Shown here piece by piece: positions 33,570-43,163 of a stretch of DNA of 64,000 nt (positions are counted from its first letter, which is position 1; the number at the start of each line of letters is the position of its first letter). Where the stretch lies: the NCBI GenBank assembly GCA_030168575.1, contig CP115555.1, forward strand, positions 496,001 through 560,000, in the 5' to 3' direction. The notes beneath the pieces were generated by a model that worked only from the letters and a program-made list of their open reading frames with translations, was not told where the DNA came from and ran no database searches. Source of the stretch: Methanomassiliicoccales archaeon LGM-RCC1 (GTDB taxonomy: Archaea; Thermoplasmatota; Thermoplasmata; Methanomassiliicoccales; Methanomethylophilaceae). The position numbers were made by a program, and so were the translations under genes.

Positions 33570-35598
33570 GTCGATGAGTAGAATCGTGATTGTGGGTGCA
33601 AACTCATGTCTCGACGAGACGATTGATCTCCTGTACGAGCTTGAGAACATCCACCTGATCGATCATACTGTCGACGCGGATGAGGGTTTCACCCTCGGAA
33701 CGCCCCGTCCCTACTCACCCAAGACAGCCGAGAGGCTTCTGAAGGTGCGTGCGATGGAGAAGGATCTCGGTATCAATAAGCATACCAAGACCCAACCGAT
33801 TTCAGAGAGTGAAATCAGGAGCCAGATATCATCTGACAGCGTCGAATCTGTCGAGAGCGAGGTCAAAGCCGTTCTGGACAGAAGGAATGATCTCAATCAG
33901 AGAATCACCGAATTAAACGCAAAGAAGAAGAATCTTGATCTCCTTGCCAGACTACCGATAGACCTCGACATGTACTCCGGTTACAGGAGCATCGTGTCCA
34001 TGGTCGGAACCGTGGAGAAGGACCCCACACAGTCCCTCAAGGACTTCGCTGAGGTCTTCACCTCTATGGACAAGAAGAAGGGCGGCGTCGCAGCTGTCTT
34101 CGTCAGGAACGAGGACAGGGCCAAGGCCCAGAACATCCTGTCCGAGTGCGGTTTCTCCGAGATACCCGTTCCAGAGGAACCGGTACCGGTCTCTATTGCC
34201 CTCAAGAAGGTCGACACAGAGTTGGCCAGCTTGACAAAGGAGCAAGAGGTAGTCCAGAAGGAAACAGAGGTTCTTTTTGAGAAGCACAAACATTTCCTCA
34301 GAGCATCCGATGAAGAACTCGCTGCGGAGGCTGACAAGGGTACTTTGCCCGTCAGGATAGCCACCTCAGAGTACACGTTCTTGGTCGACGCATGGGTACC
34401 TACAAGCAGAGCGGAGATGGTGAAGCTCACCATCGAGTCGCAGATACCCGCAACATACGTCGAGGTTGAAGAGAACCGTGGAAGGAAGGAGAGAGAATCG
34501 GAGAAGTTCGAGGACCGCTTCAAGGTCGTGCCCACCAAGATGAAGCACGGCAGAGTTAGCAAGCATTTCGAATATCCGACAAAGATGATGTCGGTACCAA
34601 AGTACAACGAGGTGGACCCCACAACGCTCATCGCGATCTTCCTCCCGCTGTTCTTCGGATTCATGGTAGGAGATATCGGATACGCTATCCCCTTCATCAT
34701 CCTGGGAGCATACGGTCTGAAGTTCGCTAAGAACCCGGACTGGCGCGCTATCGCGACCGTCCTGTTCTTCGGAGGCCTGTGGGCCGCAGTGTTCGGTTTC
34801 TTCTTCTTCGGAGAAGCCCTAGGAATGCACTTCGTTGGTGAAGCAGAAGGCGTGGAGTACACGTGGCAGAGCCTGCTCGGCCTTGAGAACCTCGATAAGG
34901 CGTTCACATGGTTGATCGGCGGACACGGTGTGCACAAGATCTCAGCCGAGTACGTGGGCATGCTGCTCAAGCTGTCCGTCTACATCGGAATCGTCCACCT
35001 GAGCCTCGGATACATACTGGCGATTTACAACAAATCGAAGCAGTTCGGATTCAAGCACGGGTTCATGGAGAAGGGAGGAGCGTTCCTCACCTTCGTCGGA
35101 CTGGTCTTCATCTGTTACGCAGTCGCTACCAACCTCGTCACCTCCAGCCCCCTCCCGAACGATCTCTACATGGGATTCATCGGCGTGGGTGCGGTGATAT
35201 TGTTGATCGGTATCGTCATCAACGCGAAGGCAGAAGGTGTCATGAAGGTCGTCATCGAGCTTCCTGACACGGTCGGAAACATACTTTCATACACTCGTCT
35301 GGTCGCGATCGGAATGTCAAAGGCCGGTATGGCATTGGCATTCAACTACATCTCGATCGGAATGATCGCAGGAGGACTCGACGGTATCCTCGGACTCATC
35401 GTAGGATTCGTCGCATTCGTGTTCTTCCAGCTCATGATTTGGACTCTCGGAATTATGTCCGCGGGACTGCACGCATTAAGGTTGCAGCTCGTCGAGTTCA
35501 TGGTCAGGTTCTACGAGGGAGACGGAACGGAGTTCACACCCCTCAAAATCAAACGCAACAAAACAGTTTCATCAAATAAAAATGTAAAAGAGGCTTGA
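33556..35598 (+). CDS. ahaI: A-type ATP synthase subunit I (a)
   Basis: 680 residues: a soluble N-terminal half with coiled coils and a membrane half of about seven to eight helices from residue 350 (FLPLFFGFMVGDIGYAI, LSYTRLVAIGMSKAGMAL, GLHALRLQLVEFMVRFYEG). It forms the ion half-channels against the c-ring; SYTRLVAIG and LHALRLQLVEF carry the conserved Arg and Glu/Gln contacts. An alternative start is ATG 33574. Confidence 0.93.
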   Translation: MFLPESMSRIVIVGANSCLDETIDLLYELENIHLIDHTVDADEGFTLGTPRPYSPKTAERLLKVRAMEKDLGINKHTKTQPISESEIRSQISSDSVESVESEVKAVLDRRNDLNQRITELNAKKKNLDLLARLPIDLDMYSGYRSIVSMVGTVEKDPTQSLKDFAEVFTSMDKKKGGVAAVFVRNEDRAKAQNILSECGFSEIPVPEEPVPVSIALKKVDTELASLTKEQEVVQKETEVLFEKHKHFLRASDEELAAEADKGTLPVRIATSEYTFLVDAWVPTSRAEMVKLTIESQIPATYVEVEENRGRKERESEKFEDRFKVVPTKMKHGRVSKHFEYPTKMMSVPKYNEVDPTTLIAIFLPLFFGFMVGDIGYAIPFIILGAYGLKFAKNPDWRAIATVLFFGGLWAAVFGFFFFGEALGMHFVGEAEGVEYTWQSLLGLENLDKAFTWLIGGHGVHKISAEYVGMLLKLSVYIGIVHLSLGYILAIYNKSKQFGFKHGFMEKGGAFLTFVGLVFICYAVATNLVTSSPLPNDLYMGFIGVGAVILLIGIVINAKAEGVMKVVIELPDTVGNILSYTRLVAIGMSKAGMALAFNYISIGMIAGGLDGILGLIVGFVAFVFFQLMIWTLGIMSAGLHALRLQLVEFMVRFYEGDGTEFTPLKIKRNKTVSSNKNVKEA

Positions 35599-35600
35599 AA

Positions 35601-35840
35601 ATGGCAGAAGGAATTGGATTAGGACTTATGGCAGTTGGAGCAGGACTTGCAGTCGGACTCGCTGGACTGGGAACAGGAATGGCCCAGAAAGACATCGGAG
35701 CAGCAGCCGTCGGTGCAATCACCGAGGACCCCAAGATGATGGGAAAGGCACTGATGTTCATGGTGCTTCCTGAGACCGTCGTTATCTTCGGACTGGTCAT
35801 TGCTATCCTCGCTCTCTTCGTATTACCCGGTCAGTTGTGA
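35601..35840 (+). CDS. ahaK: A-type ATP synthase subunit K (c-ring proteolipid)
   Basis: 79 residues, a single two-helix hairpin: GLGLMAVGAGLAVGLAGLGTG, a polar loop AITEDPKMM, then MFMVLPETVVIFGLVIAIL. The ion-binding Glu is in LPETVV (near residue 58). The size is that of a normal 8-kDa c subunit, so no duplication is present. The Gln in GTGMAQKDIG of helix 1 is compatible with Na+ binding, which is not proved by sequence. Confidence 0.93.
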   Translation: MAEGIGLGLMAVGAGLAVGLAGLGTGMAQKDIGAAAVGAITEDPKMMGKALMFMVLPETVVIFGLVIAILALFVLPGQL

Positions 35841-35860
35841 TTACGCCTCGAGGTTATCTC

Positions 35861-36418
35861 ATGGCATTAGACAAAGTGACTGCGGAGATCATGGCGATCT
35901 CCGACGAGGCCGTGGCGAAGATCCAGGCAGAGACTGCCGCAGAGATCGCCCGCATCCAGTCGGAGACAGAGACCAAGATCGCCGAGTTGAAAGAAAGCGA
36001 AGACAAGAGGCTCGCGGACACCATCGACCGCATGGACCGTCAGGAAGTCTCCAGCGCAGAGCTGGAGAGCAAGAAGATCGTCCTTGCCAAGAAGAAGGAG
36101 GTCCTCTCCGAGGTCTTCGACGAGACACTCGCCGAGCTCGAGGGTGCATCAGCCGAACAGAAGCTGAAGCACTACAAGAACATGGTGAATGCCGCCAAGA
36201 CCATCATCCCTGAACCCAAGGCCATCATCTCCGAGAACGACAAGTTCACGGCGAAGGACCTCGGTGTCAAGAAGGTCGAGAAGGACAGCAGGATCAAGGC
36301 AGGTCTCATCCTCCAGAGCGAGGACGGCCAGATCGAGATCGACATGCAGTACTCCGCTCTTCTCCGCACGGTTTGGGACCGCGGCATCAAGAACGTGTCC
36401 GACATTCTCTTCGGGTGA
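35861..36418 (+). CDS. ahaE: A-type ATP synthase subunit E
   Basis: 185 residues from the ATG at 35861: a long charged coiled coil (residues 1-85, ISDEAVAKIQAETAAEIARI) and a C-terminal globular part ending in LRTVWDRGIKNVSDILFG. It pairs with subunit H in the peripheral stalk. The gene follows the c subunit by 20 bp. Confidence 0.9.
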   Translation: MALDKVTAEIMAISDEAVAKIQAETAAEIARIQSETETKIAELKESEDKRLADTIDRMDRQEVSSAELESKKIVLAKKKEVLSEVFDETLAELEGASAEQKLKHYKNMVNAAKTIIPEPKAIISENDKFTAKDLGVKKVEKDSRIKAGLILQSEDGQIEIDMQYSALLRTVWDRGIKNVSDILFG

Positions 36419-36423
36419 AGCAA

Positions 36424-37479
36424 ATGTTCGGGCGCGGTAAGAACAAAGGCAACTACGCATACACCGCCACCAGAGCGAAAGCGATGAAGGCGCTCCTGAT
36501 CAAGGAGGATGACTACAACAAGATGTTGCAGCTCGGTGTCAGCGAACTGGCCCGTTTCACCTCCGAGGCAGGATACGCCAAGGAAGTCACGGAGCTCGCT
36601 GATAAGACCGAGGGAGTCGACCTCGTCGAGCGTGCGACCTACATGTACCTTGCGGACACCTGCAAGTCCCTTCTCCAGGGAGCACAGGGAGAGCTTTACA
36701 CCCTCCTCGCGTCATACCTGCAGAAGTGGGACAACTGGAACGTGAAGGTCATCCTGCGTGGAAAGTCATATGGTCTGTCAGTGGACAACATCAGAGCAGA
36801 TCTGGTCCCCGCTGGCAATATGGGCGCCGAAGAATTAGAGAGACTCATATCGCTCGAGTCGAGCGAAGAGATATTGACTGCTTACTGCAAGGCCGAGGCC
36901 ATCCCGCTTCCCGCCGATCTTCTGGCGGATTACAAGCAGACCGGAACCCTCGGCAGGATCGAGGATTACCTCGACAAGGTCCAGTACGAGAGGCTCATCA
37001 GGGTCATCCCGACAACCTCCCTTCCGACACGTATGTTCTCGGATTACATCAGGAGGGTCGTCGACATGAAGAACCTGGAGACCATCCTCAAGCTGAAGGT
37101 CGAGGGCGTAACCGGTGACAAGGTCATGGATTACGTCATCCCCGGAGGAAAGCAGATCGATATGAAGTTCGCCAAACAGCTGGCAGACGCGGAGACCGTC
37201 AAGGACACCTACTCCGACCTCGCACAGCTCGACTTCTACGATTACTTCAAGGAACTGGTAGAGGCCGGGGACATGACCGTCCGCGACCTTATCCTGAAGA
37301 TGAAGAAATACGAGATCGAGGAATCCAAGAAGTTCGCGAAGGAATACCCTCTGTCCATCCTACCCGCCGTCGATTACATGATCGGCATCGAGAACGAGGT
37401 AAGGAATATCAGGACGATCGCGAGGGGAATCGAGAGCGGACTCGACAAGGAAACGATCAAAGGATTGCTGGTGATCTGA
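36424..37479 (+). CDS. ahaC: A-type ATP synthase subunit C
   Basis: 351 residues from the ATG at 36424. The YAYTATRAKAMKALLI opening and a C-terminal VRNIRTIARGIESGLDKETI are diagnostic of archaeal subunit C, the socket between the c-ring and the central stalk. Its stop overlaps the ATG of subunit F (TGATG). Confidence 0.9.
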   Translation: MFGRGKNKGNYAYTATRAKAMKALLIKEDDYNKMLQLGVSELARFTSEAGYAKEVTELADKTEGVDLVERATYMYLADTCKSLLQGAQGELYTLLASYLQKWDNWNVKVILRGKSYGLSVDNIRADLVPAGNMGAEELERLISLESSEEILTAYCKAEAIPLPADLLADYKQTGTLGRIEDYLDKVQYERLIRVIPTTSLPTRMFSDYIRRVVDMKNLETILKLKVEGVTGDKVMDYVIPGGKQIDMKFAKQLADAETVKDTYSDLAQLDFYDYFKELVEAGDMTVRDLILKMKKYEIEESKKFAKEYPLSILPAVDYMIGIENEVRNIRTIARGIESGLDKETIKGLLVI

Positions 37480-37784
37480 TGGAAATCGCAGTTATAGGCA
37501 GTGAGGAGTTCACACTCGGATTCAGGCTTGCCGGAATCAGGCGCGTATTCGTAGCCGACCAAGAAAACTATCAAGAAAAGATGCTGGACGCATTGTCCCA
37601 GCCTACAATCGGTATCCTCGCAGTAGATGCGAAGGACCTCGACAATCTCCCCTTCAACATGAGGCACAGGGTTCTGGAGTCCATCCAGCCCGTCGTGGTG
37701 GCCGTCGGAGGATCGGATGACGATCTCCGCGAGAAGGTCAAGAGGGCGATTGGCGTAGATTTATACAAAAATGAGGATGATTGA
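37479..37784 (+). CDS. ahaF: A-type ATP synthase subunit F
   Basis: 101 residues: MEIAVIGSEEFTLGFRLAGI at the N terminus and the central-stalk subunit F fold throughout, ending with a helix after PVVVAVGG. It binds subunit D in the rotor. It ends directly before the subunit A start codon. Confidence 0.9.
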   Translation: MEIAVIGSEEFTLGFRLAGIRRVFVADQENYQEKMLDALSQPTIGILAVDAKDLDNLPFNMRHRVLESIQPVVVAVGGSDDDLREKVKRAIGVDLYKNEDD

Positions 37785-39512
37785 ATGAGCACTGAAGGTG
37801 TAATTTACAGGGTCGCCGGACCTGTCGTGACCGCCACAGGAATCTCACCCAAGATGTACGATGTCGTACACGTTGGAAAGGAGCAACTGATGGGAGAGGT
37901 CATCAAAATCGTCGGCGAGTACTCCATCATCCAGGTCTATGAGGACACAGACAACGTCAAACCGGGAGAGCCTGTCACAAACACAGGAAAGCCCCTGTCC
38001 GTTGAGCTCGGTCCCGGACTCTTGGAATCCGTTTACGACGGAATCCAGAGGCCTCTCCCCGTTCTGAGGGAGAAGATGGGAGACTTCATTTTCCGTGGAG
38101 TCGCTGCACCTGGATTGGATCACAAGAAGAAATGGGAGTTCAACCCCACAGTGAAGAAGGGAGACGAGGTCTCCGAGGGAATGGTCATCGGTACCGTGCA
38201 GGAGGGACCTATCCTCCACAAGATCATGGTGCCCATCGGACTCAACGGAAAGGTCGACTCGATCTCTACCGGAAAGTTCACCATCGACGAAACGGTTGCC
38301 AAGATCGCCGGAAAGGAAGTCTGCATGATGCAGTACTGGCCCGTCCGTAACCCCAGGCCCGTCGCCGAGAAGTACCAGCCCGACATCCCCCTGGTCACTG
38401 GACTTCGTGTCCTGGACACGATGTTCCCCCTCGCAAAGGGAGGAGCAGCCGCAATCCCCGGAGCATTCGGAACCGGAAAGACTGTCACACAGCAGTCCCT
38501 CGCAAAGTACTCCGATGCCGAGATCGTGGTCTACATCGGATGCGGTGAGCGTGGAAACGAGATGACCGAGGTTCTGACAGAGTTCCCCGAACTCGAGGAC
38601 CCCAGGACAGGAATGAAGCTCATGAAGAGGACCGTTCTCATCGCGAACACCTCCAACATGCCTGTGGCAGCTCGTGAGGCTTCCGTTTACACTGGAATGA
38701 CCATCGCCGAGTACTTCAGGGACATGGGCTACAACGTCGCACTCATGGCCGACTCCACCTCCAGGTGGGCAGAGGCAATGCGTGAGATCTCCTCCAGGCT
38801 GGAAGAGATGCCCGGAGAAGAGGGATACCCCGCATACCTTGCAGGACGTCTCTCCGAGTTCTACGAGCGTGCCGCAAGGGCCAAGGTGCTCAGCGGAGGA
38901 GACGGATCCGTTTCCGTTATCGGAGCGGTTTCACCCCCCGGAGGAGACCTTTCGGAGCCCGTCACTCAGAACACACTGCGTATCGTACGTGTCTTCTGGG
39001 CACTGGACACCAAGCTCCGTGAGAGGAGGCACTTCCCCACAATCAACTGGCTGACATCGTACACCATGTACGACAGGCAGCTGCTCGACTGGTTCAAGGC
39101 CAACGTCGCAGAGGACTACCCCGCGCTGAAGGCATGGGCCATGAAGACCCTCCAGAAGGAGGCCGAGCTGCAGGACGTCGTCCAGATGGTCGGTTCCGAC
39201 TCTCTGCCCGACGAGCAGAAGATCACACTCGAGGTCGCAAAGATGATCCGTGAGATCTTCCTACAGCAGAACGCATACGACCCCGTCGATTGTTACTGCC
39301 CCCTCAACAGGCAGTACAAGATGCTGACCCTGATCAAGAAGTACTCCGACATGTCGGAGAAGGCTCTGCAGGCAGGCGCAGCCGTCGACAAGATCGCATA
39401 CCTCCCCGTGAGGACGAGATTCAACCAGTCCAAGTACGAGCCCAACGTTGACGAGGAGCTCGAGGCTGTAGACGCAGACATGGACAAGCAGTTCGCGGAG
39501 CTTGGAGCGTGA
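37785..39512 (+). CDS. ahaA: A-type ATP synthase catalytic subunit A
   Basis: 575 residues. The P-loop GAFGTGKTV (near residue 226), the catalytic Glu in [38 protein letters not shown] and the A-type bulge domain (residues about 115-190) mark the catalytic subunit. No intein is present, although archaeal A subunits sometimes carry one. Confidence 0.97.
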   Translation: MSTEGVIYRVAGPVVTATGISPKMYDVVHVGKEQLMGEVIKIVGEYSIIQVYEDTDNVKPGEPVTNTGKPLSVELGPGLLESVYDGIQRPLPVLREKMGDFIFRGVAAPGLDHKKKWEFNPTVKKGDEVSEGMVIGTVQEGPILHKIMVPIGLNGKVDSISTGKFTIDETVAKIAGKEVCMMQYWPVRNPRPVAEKYQPDIPLVTGLRVLDTMFPLAKGGAAAIPGAFGTGKTVTQQSLAKYSDAEIVVYIGCGERGNEMTEVLTEFPELEDPRTGMKLMKRTVLIANTSNMPVAAREASVYTGMTIAEYFRDMGYNVALMADSTSRWAEAMREISSRLEEMPGEEGYPAYLAGRLSEFYERAARAKVLSGGDGSVSVIGAVSPPGGDLSEPVTQNTLRIVRVFWALDTKLRERRHFPTINWLTSYTMYDRQLLDWFKANVAEDYPALKAWAMKTLQKEAELQDVVQMVGSDSLPDEQKITLEVAKMIREIFLQQNAYDPVDCYCPLNRQYKMLTLIKKYSDMSEKALQAGAAVDKIAYLPVRTRFNQSKYEPNVDEELEAVDADMDKQFAELGA

Positions 39513-39514
39513 TT

Positions 39515-41026
39515 ATGATGGCAGCAGCAAAAGCAAAGACGGCCGCAGCGAAACCCGCAGCTAAGAAGGCAGCGAAACCCGCAGCAGCCAAGAAGGTAAC
39601 GAAGACTGCAGCAAAGGCGACCAAGCCTGTAGCCAAGAAGGTCGAGGCAAAGATCAGCAAAGAGTACAAGACAGTCTCCCAGATCGCCGGACCTCTGATC
39701 TACGTCAAGAAGACAGAGCCCGTCGGATACAAAGAGATGGTCAACATCAGGCTCTCCGATGGAACGACAAGGAGGGGACAGGTTCTGGACTCCTCGGATG
39801 AGGTCGTCGTCGTCCAGGTGTTCGAGGGAACATCCGGAATCGACAGGGACGCATCCGTCAGGTTCCTCGGCGACACCATGAAGATGCCCGTGTCCAAGGA
39901 CATGCTCGGAAGGATCCTCTCTGGATCCGGACAGCCCCTGGACGGAGGAGCACCCATCGTGCCCGAGAAGGAGCTGGAGATCAACGGAGCCGCTATCAAC
40001 CCGTGGGCAAGGGACTCCCCGTCGGATTTCATCCAGACAGGAATCTCAACCATCGACGGAATGAACACCCTGGTCAGGGGACAGAAGCTTCCTATCTTCT
40101 CCGCATCCGGACTTCCCCACAACGAGATCGCTCTTCAGATCGCTCGTCAGGCAAAGGTCCGCGGAGAGAACGAGGAGTTCGCTGTCGTGTTCATCGCGAT
40201 GGGAATCACCAACGAAGAGAAGCAGATGTTCATGAAGGAGTTCGAGAGGACCGGTGCACTGAAGAACGCAGTGGTCTTCCTGAACCTCGCAGACGACCCC
40301 GCTGTGGAGCGTACCCTGACACCCCGTCTCGGACTCACCACCGCAGAGTACATGGCTTTCGACCTCGGTATGCAGGTGCTGGTCATCATGACCGATATCA
40401 CCAACTACTGTGAGGCTCTCCGTCAGATCGGAGCAGCCCGTGAAGAGGTGCCCGGAAGGCGTGGATACCCCGGTTACATGTACACCGACCTCGCACAGCT
40501 GTACGAGCGTGCAGGAAGGATCAAGGGCAAGAAGGGATCGATCACTCAGATCCCTATCCTTTCGATGCCCGGTGGAGACATCACCCACCCGATCCCCGAC
40601 CTGTCCGGATACATCACCGAGGGACAGATCGTTCTGTCCATGGACCTCCACAGGAACGGTATCTACCCGCCAGTCAACGTTTCATCCTCACTCAGCCGTC
40701 TGATGGGAGGAGGAACCGGAGAGGGAAGGACCCGTGAGGACCACAAGGGAGTCTCCGATCAGCTCTATGCGGCATACGCAGAGGGTAAGGACCTCCGTGG
40801 ACTGGTCGCCATCGTCGGAAAGGACTCGCTGTCCGCAAAGGACAGGAAGCTCCTGGAGTTCGCTGACCTGTTCGAGGACCGCTTCGTCAGGCAGGGAGCC
40901 GAGGAGGACCGTTCCATCGAGCAGACCCTCGACCTCGGTTGGGAGCTGTTCACCGCCCTCGATCTGGACCAGATCACAAGGATCAGCCGTAAGTACATCG
41001 ACAAGTACCTGCCCAAGAAGGCTTGA
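39515..41026 (+). CDS. ahaB: A-type ATP synthase regulatory subunit B with Lys/Ala-rich N-terminal extension
   Basis: About 503 residues from the ATG at 39515, with GGAG seven bases upstream; ATG 39518 is also possible. The family core starts near residue 48 ([16 protein letters not shown]) and includes [14 protein letters not shown] in place of a P-loop, and [20 protein letters not shown]. The core is complete. The first 45 residues are almost only Ala, Lys and Pro in AAK/PAAKK-like repeats, resembling a histone-H1-type tail, and are not part of the usual subunit B. The extension is encoded in frame after the last codons of subunit A. Confidence 0.93.
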   Translation: MMAAAKAKTAAAKPAAKKAAKPAAAKKVTKTAAKATKPVAKKVEAKISKEYKTVSQIAGPLIYVKKTEPVGYKEMVNIRLSDGTTRRGQVLDSSDEVVVVQVFEGTSGIDRDASVRFLGDTMKMPVSKDMLGRILSGSGQPLDGGAPIVPEKELEINGAAINPWARDSPSDFIQTGISTIDGMNTLVRGQKLPIFSASGLPHNEIALQIARQAKVRGENEEFAVVFIAMGITNEEKQMFMKEFERTGALKNAVVFLNLADDPAVERTLTPRLGLTTAEYMAFDLGMQVLVIMTDITNYCEALRQIGAAREEVPGRRGYPGYMYTDLAQLYERAGRIKGKKGSITQIPILSMPGGDITHPIPDLSGYITEGQIVLSMDLHRNGIYPPVNVSSSLSRLMGGGTGEGRTREDHKGVSDQLYAAYAEGKDLRGLVAIVGKDSLSAKDRKLLEFADLFEDRFVRQGAEEDRSIEQTLDLGWELFTALDLDQITRISRKYIDKYLPKKA

Positions 41027-41031
41027 TATCC

Positions 41032-41652
41032 GTGGGAGCACACGATGTCACCCCCAACCGTTCGGTACTGCTCCAGCTGAAGAGCAGGATCAAACTGACC
41101 CAAGGCGGTCACAAGGTCCTGAAGATGAAGAGAGACGGTCTCATCATCGAGTTCTTCGACATCCTGGAGAAGGCCAGGCAGATGCGTGCCGGCGTCAGCT
41201 CGGATTACGAGTACGCCATGCGCACCATCACCATAGCCCGTGCGGTAGAGGGAGAGGTCGCCGTGAAATCCGCGGCATATGCCCTCAAGGCAGACCCGCA
41301 GGTCAATGTAACCAGCAAGAGCATCATGGGAATGGTCGTTCCCAAGGTGGAGGCGGACCACATCCACGTCCTCATGACTGAGAAGGGATACGGAGTCATC
41401 TCCACCTCGGCCTACATCGAGGCCGCTTCGATCGCATTCGAGAAACTGCTCGAGACGATCGTCCGCGCCGCAGAGGTCGAGACCACCATGAAGAAACTGC
41501 TGGATGAGATCGAGAAGACCAAGAGGAGAGTCAACGCACTCGAGTTCAAGATCATTCCCGAGCTCCAGGAGTCCGAAAGGTTCATCAAATTCAGTCTCGA
41601 AGAGATGGAAAGAGAGAACACCACAAGGCTCAAGCACCTGAAGAAGGCATGA
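41032..41652 (+). CDS. ahaD: A-type ATP synthase subunit D
   Basis: 206 residues from the GTG at 41032. The pattern VTPNRSVLLQLKSRIKLTQGG at the start and KKLLDEIEKTKRRVNALE near the C terminus are hallmarks of the rotor shaft subunit D. It follows subunit B by 5 bp. Confidence 0.93.
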   Translation: MGAHDVTPNRSVLLQLKSRIKLTQGGHKVLKMKRDGLIIEFFDILEKARQMRAGVSSDYEYAMRTITIARAVEGEVAVKSAAYALKADPQVNVTSKSIMGMVVPKVEADHIHVLMTEKGYGVISTSAYIEAASIAFEKLLETIVRAAEVETTMKKLLDEIEKTKRRVNALEFKIIPELQESERFIKFSLEEMERENTTRLKHLKKA

Positions 41653-41665
41653 TGAGGCGAAGATC

Positions 41666-41812
41666 ATGAAATCGCTGGAGGAGCGCTACGAGGAGATAAC
41701 GGAGGACCCGAAGAAGTTCAAGAAGGCCTTCAATATCGTCTGGATAGTCGCTTACAGCATGCTCATGATCGGAGTCTTCCTCATCATCTGGGTACTGTAC
41801 ACGGGCCAGTAA
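41666..41812 (+). CDS. small membrane protein at the end of the ATP synthase operon
   Basis: 48 residues: a charged N-terminal helix (LEERYEEITEDPKKFKKAF) and one transmembrane helix (IVWIVAYSMLMIGVFLIIWV). GAGGCGAAG precedes the ATG, which lies 13 bp after subunit D, and the gene ends with TAA before a strong hairpin. It is therefore part of the operon. It could be an accessory subunit or assembly factor, or an unrelated membrane protein that uses the operon promoter. Confidence 0.6.
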   Translation: MKSLEERYEEITEDPKKFKKAFNIVWIVAYSMLMIGVFLIIWVLYTGQ

Positions 41813-41835
41813 ACACCTTTATCAATCATCTTCCA

Positions 41836-41854
41836 GCCGGCCCGGAGGGCCGGC
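41836..41854 (+). terminator. hairpin after the ATP synthase operon
   Basis: GCCGGCCC and GGGCCGGC form a perfect 8-bp GC stem with a GGA loop, 24 bp after the last stop codon. No T-run follows directly, so termination or 3'-end protection are both possible. Confidence 0.6.
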
Positions 41855-41955
41855 ACCCCTTGCTATTCAAAGGATCCTATTCTACTACAGTAAAACAATG
41901 GGAAAAATCACTTTGAATCTCTGGAAAACATTTCATAGTTGTATTGAAAAAAGTA

Positions 41956-41977
41956 TTCCCCCGTTTTTACGGGGGAA
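41956..41977 (+). terminator. second hairpin, downstream of the ATP synthase operon
   Basis: TTCCCCCGT and ACGGGGGAA form a perfect 9-bp stem with a TTTT loop. It follows the first hairpin by about 100 bp and is preceded by an AT-rich segment. It is a plausible back-up terminator. Confidence 0.5.
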
Positions 41978-42197
41978 ATATGTTTACTCGACCCATCTTG
42001 ATATGGCTTCAAGAATCTGATCCTGATAATTGTATATGTCACGAACAGAGTCTATTCTTATCGAATTTAACAGTAGAAACAGAATAATACGGAGCAGGGC
42101 CTAACAGGTGAAACCCGTTCTCCCTCCTCCATATAGTCATTCCATCACACGATATATATTTGTGATGTTTCTAATCAAGATTTAGAAGATTGACAAA

Positions 42198-42977
42198 ATG
42201 GAGTGTAACATCGTTTTCATGGATGAATCCGGCAGTGGTTCAAAGAGTAAAGGAAAGGTCAATTATTGGGTGACTGTTGGAGTATTATCAAGTTTGGACA
42301 ATCATTAGAAAATAACGGAAGAATTACACGCTATAACAAAGAAAAATATGAGACTCTATAATAGAGAACTGAAAGGGACGGACATTTCTAGGAATCATTT
42401 AAATCCTGGAGTTGACAAGATGTCTGTTGCTAAAGATATTTCTGATCTGATATTAAGGTACAATATGACTGTTTTTGTGACCGCTTCTAATATGTCACCT
42501 GCGATAAAGAGATTAGAAAAAAAGTTTACAGCTTCCAATGTTAAAAATGGATTGCAAGCTAAGGATATTGCCAGGGAGTTGCTATTAGAACGCATATCGA
42601 TTTCTCTAAATTATAAAAGAACTAAAGACATGCTTAACTTGCTGGTCTGGGATCTTTCTGATAATAATGAATTAGCTGATTTTAGTGCTATAACGGGATC
42701 ATATACGAATCCGCATGATCATAAGAAGCTCAACTGCACCATTGTACCACATATTTTAGGTGGCTTGTCACACGATTGGGCAGAATTACAGATTGCAGAT
42801 TTAATTTCCAATTATGCATTGAATTATGTGGCAGATGGAATTTATATCGATGCCGACAGGGAAAAAAGTGAAGCATTCAAAAAATACCTGTATCCTGTAT
42901 TGCATTGCGACAAAAATGGAAAGATTGAAGGCGTAGGTTTTAAAAAGATTTTTAATGAGTTAGAACGACGCGATTGA
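42198..42977 (+). CDS. DUF3800 protein, short form, with an in-frame TAG
   Basis: The ATG at 42198 opens with NIVFMDESGSG, the DESG motif of DUF3800. The frame meets TAG at 42306-42308 (codon 37) and then continues, unbroken, for 222 codons that contain ELKGTD, LLVWD and AELQIADLISNYALNYVADG, the remaining motifs of the family. The DESG and ELKG motifs belong to one domain, so both halves must be joined to make the protein. The frame ends in TGA. AT-rich DNA unlike the neighbouring operons points to lateral transfer. Readthrough of TAG gives 259 residues; a nonsense mutation is the alternative. Confidence 0.7.
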
Positions 42978-43163
42978 AGTCGTCAAATAACAAGGATGGT
43001 GGGAGAAGTGATCCCCCCCCCCCTTCAAAAGCCATACTTATCTATTATACAGTTTGTTAATACTATTCAAGAGTAAAAATCATAAATAGTGTTACTCAAA
43101 AATTAATTATTAATAATAAGGATGTATGGGATTCCTATCAGTATTATCGAACGAGGGTCTCGA
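42978..43163. other. intergenic region before the cfb operon, with C11 tract
   Basis: The gap contains an 11-base C tract (43013-43023), which is unusual in this AT-rich stretch and a possible slippage site, and then AT-rich sequence (ATAAATAG near 43083, TTAATTATTAATAATAAGG before 43122) that probably carries the promoter of the cfb operon. Confidence 0.4.

Larger units (their letters stand above)
41813..42197. other. intergenic region with two hairpins
   Basis: This 385-bp gap holds the two terminator-like hairpins described separately and then AT-rich sequence up to the amber-interrupted DUF3800 gene. GATATATATTTG at about 42151-42162 could be its promoter. No other gene, tRNA or repeat is seen. 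Confidence 0.5.
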
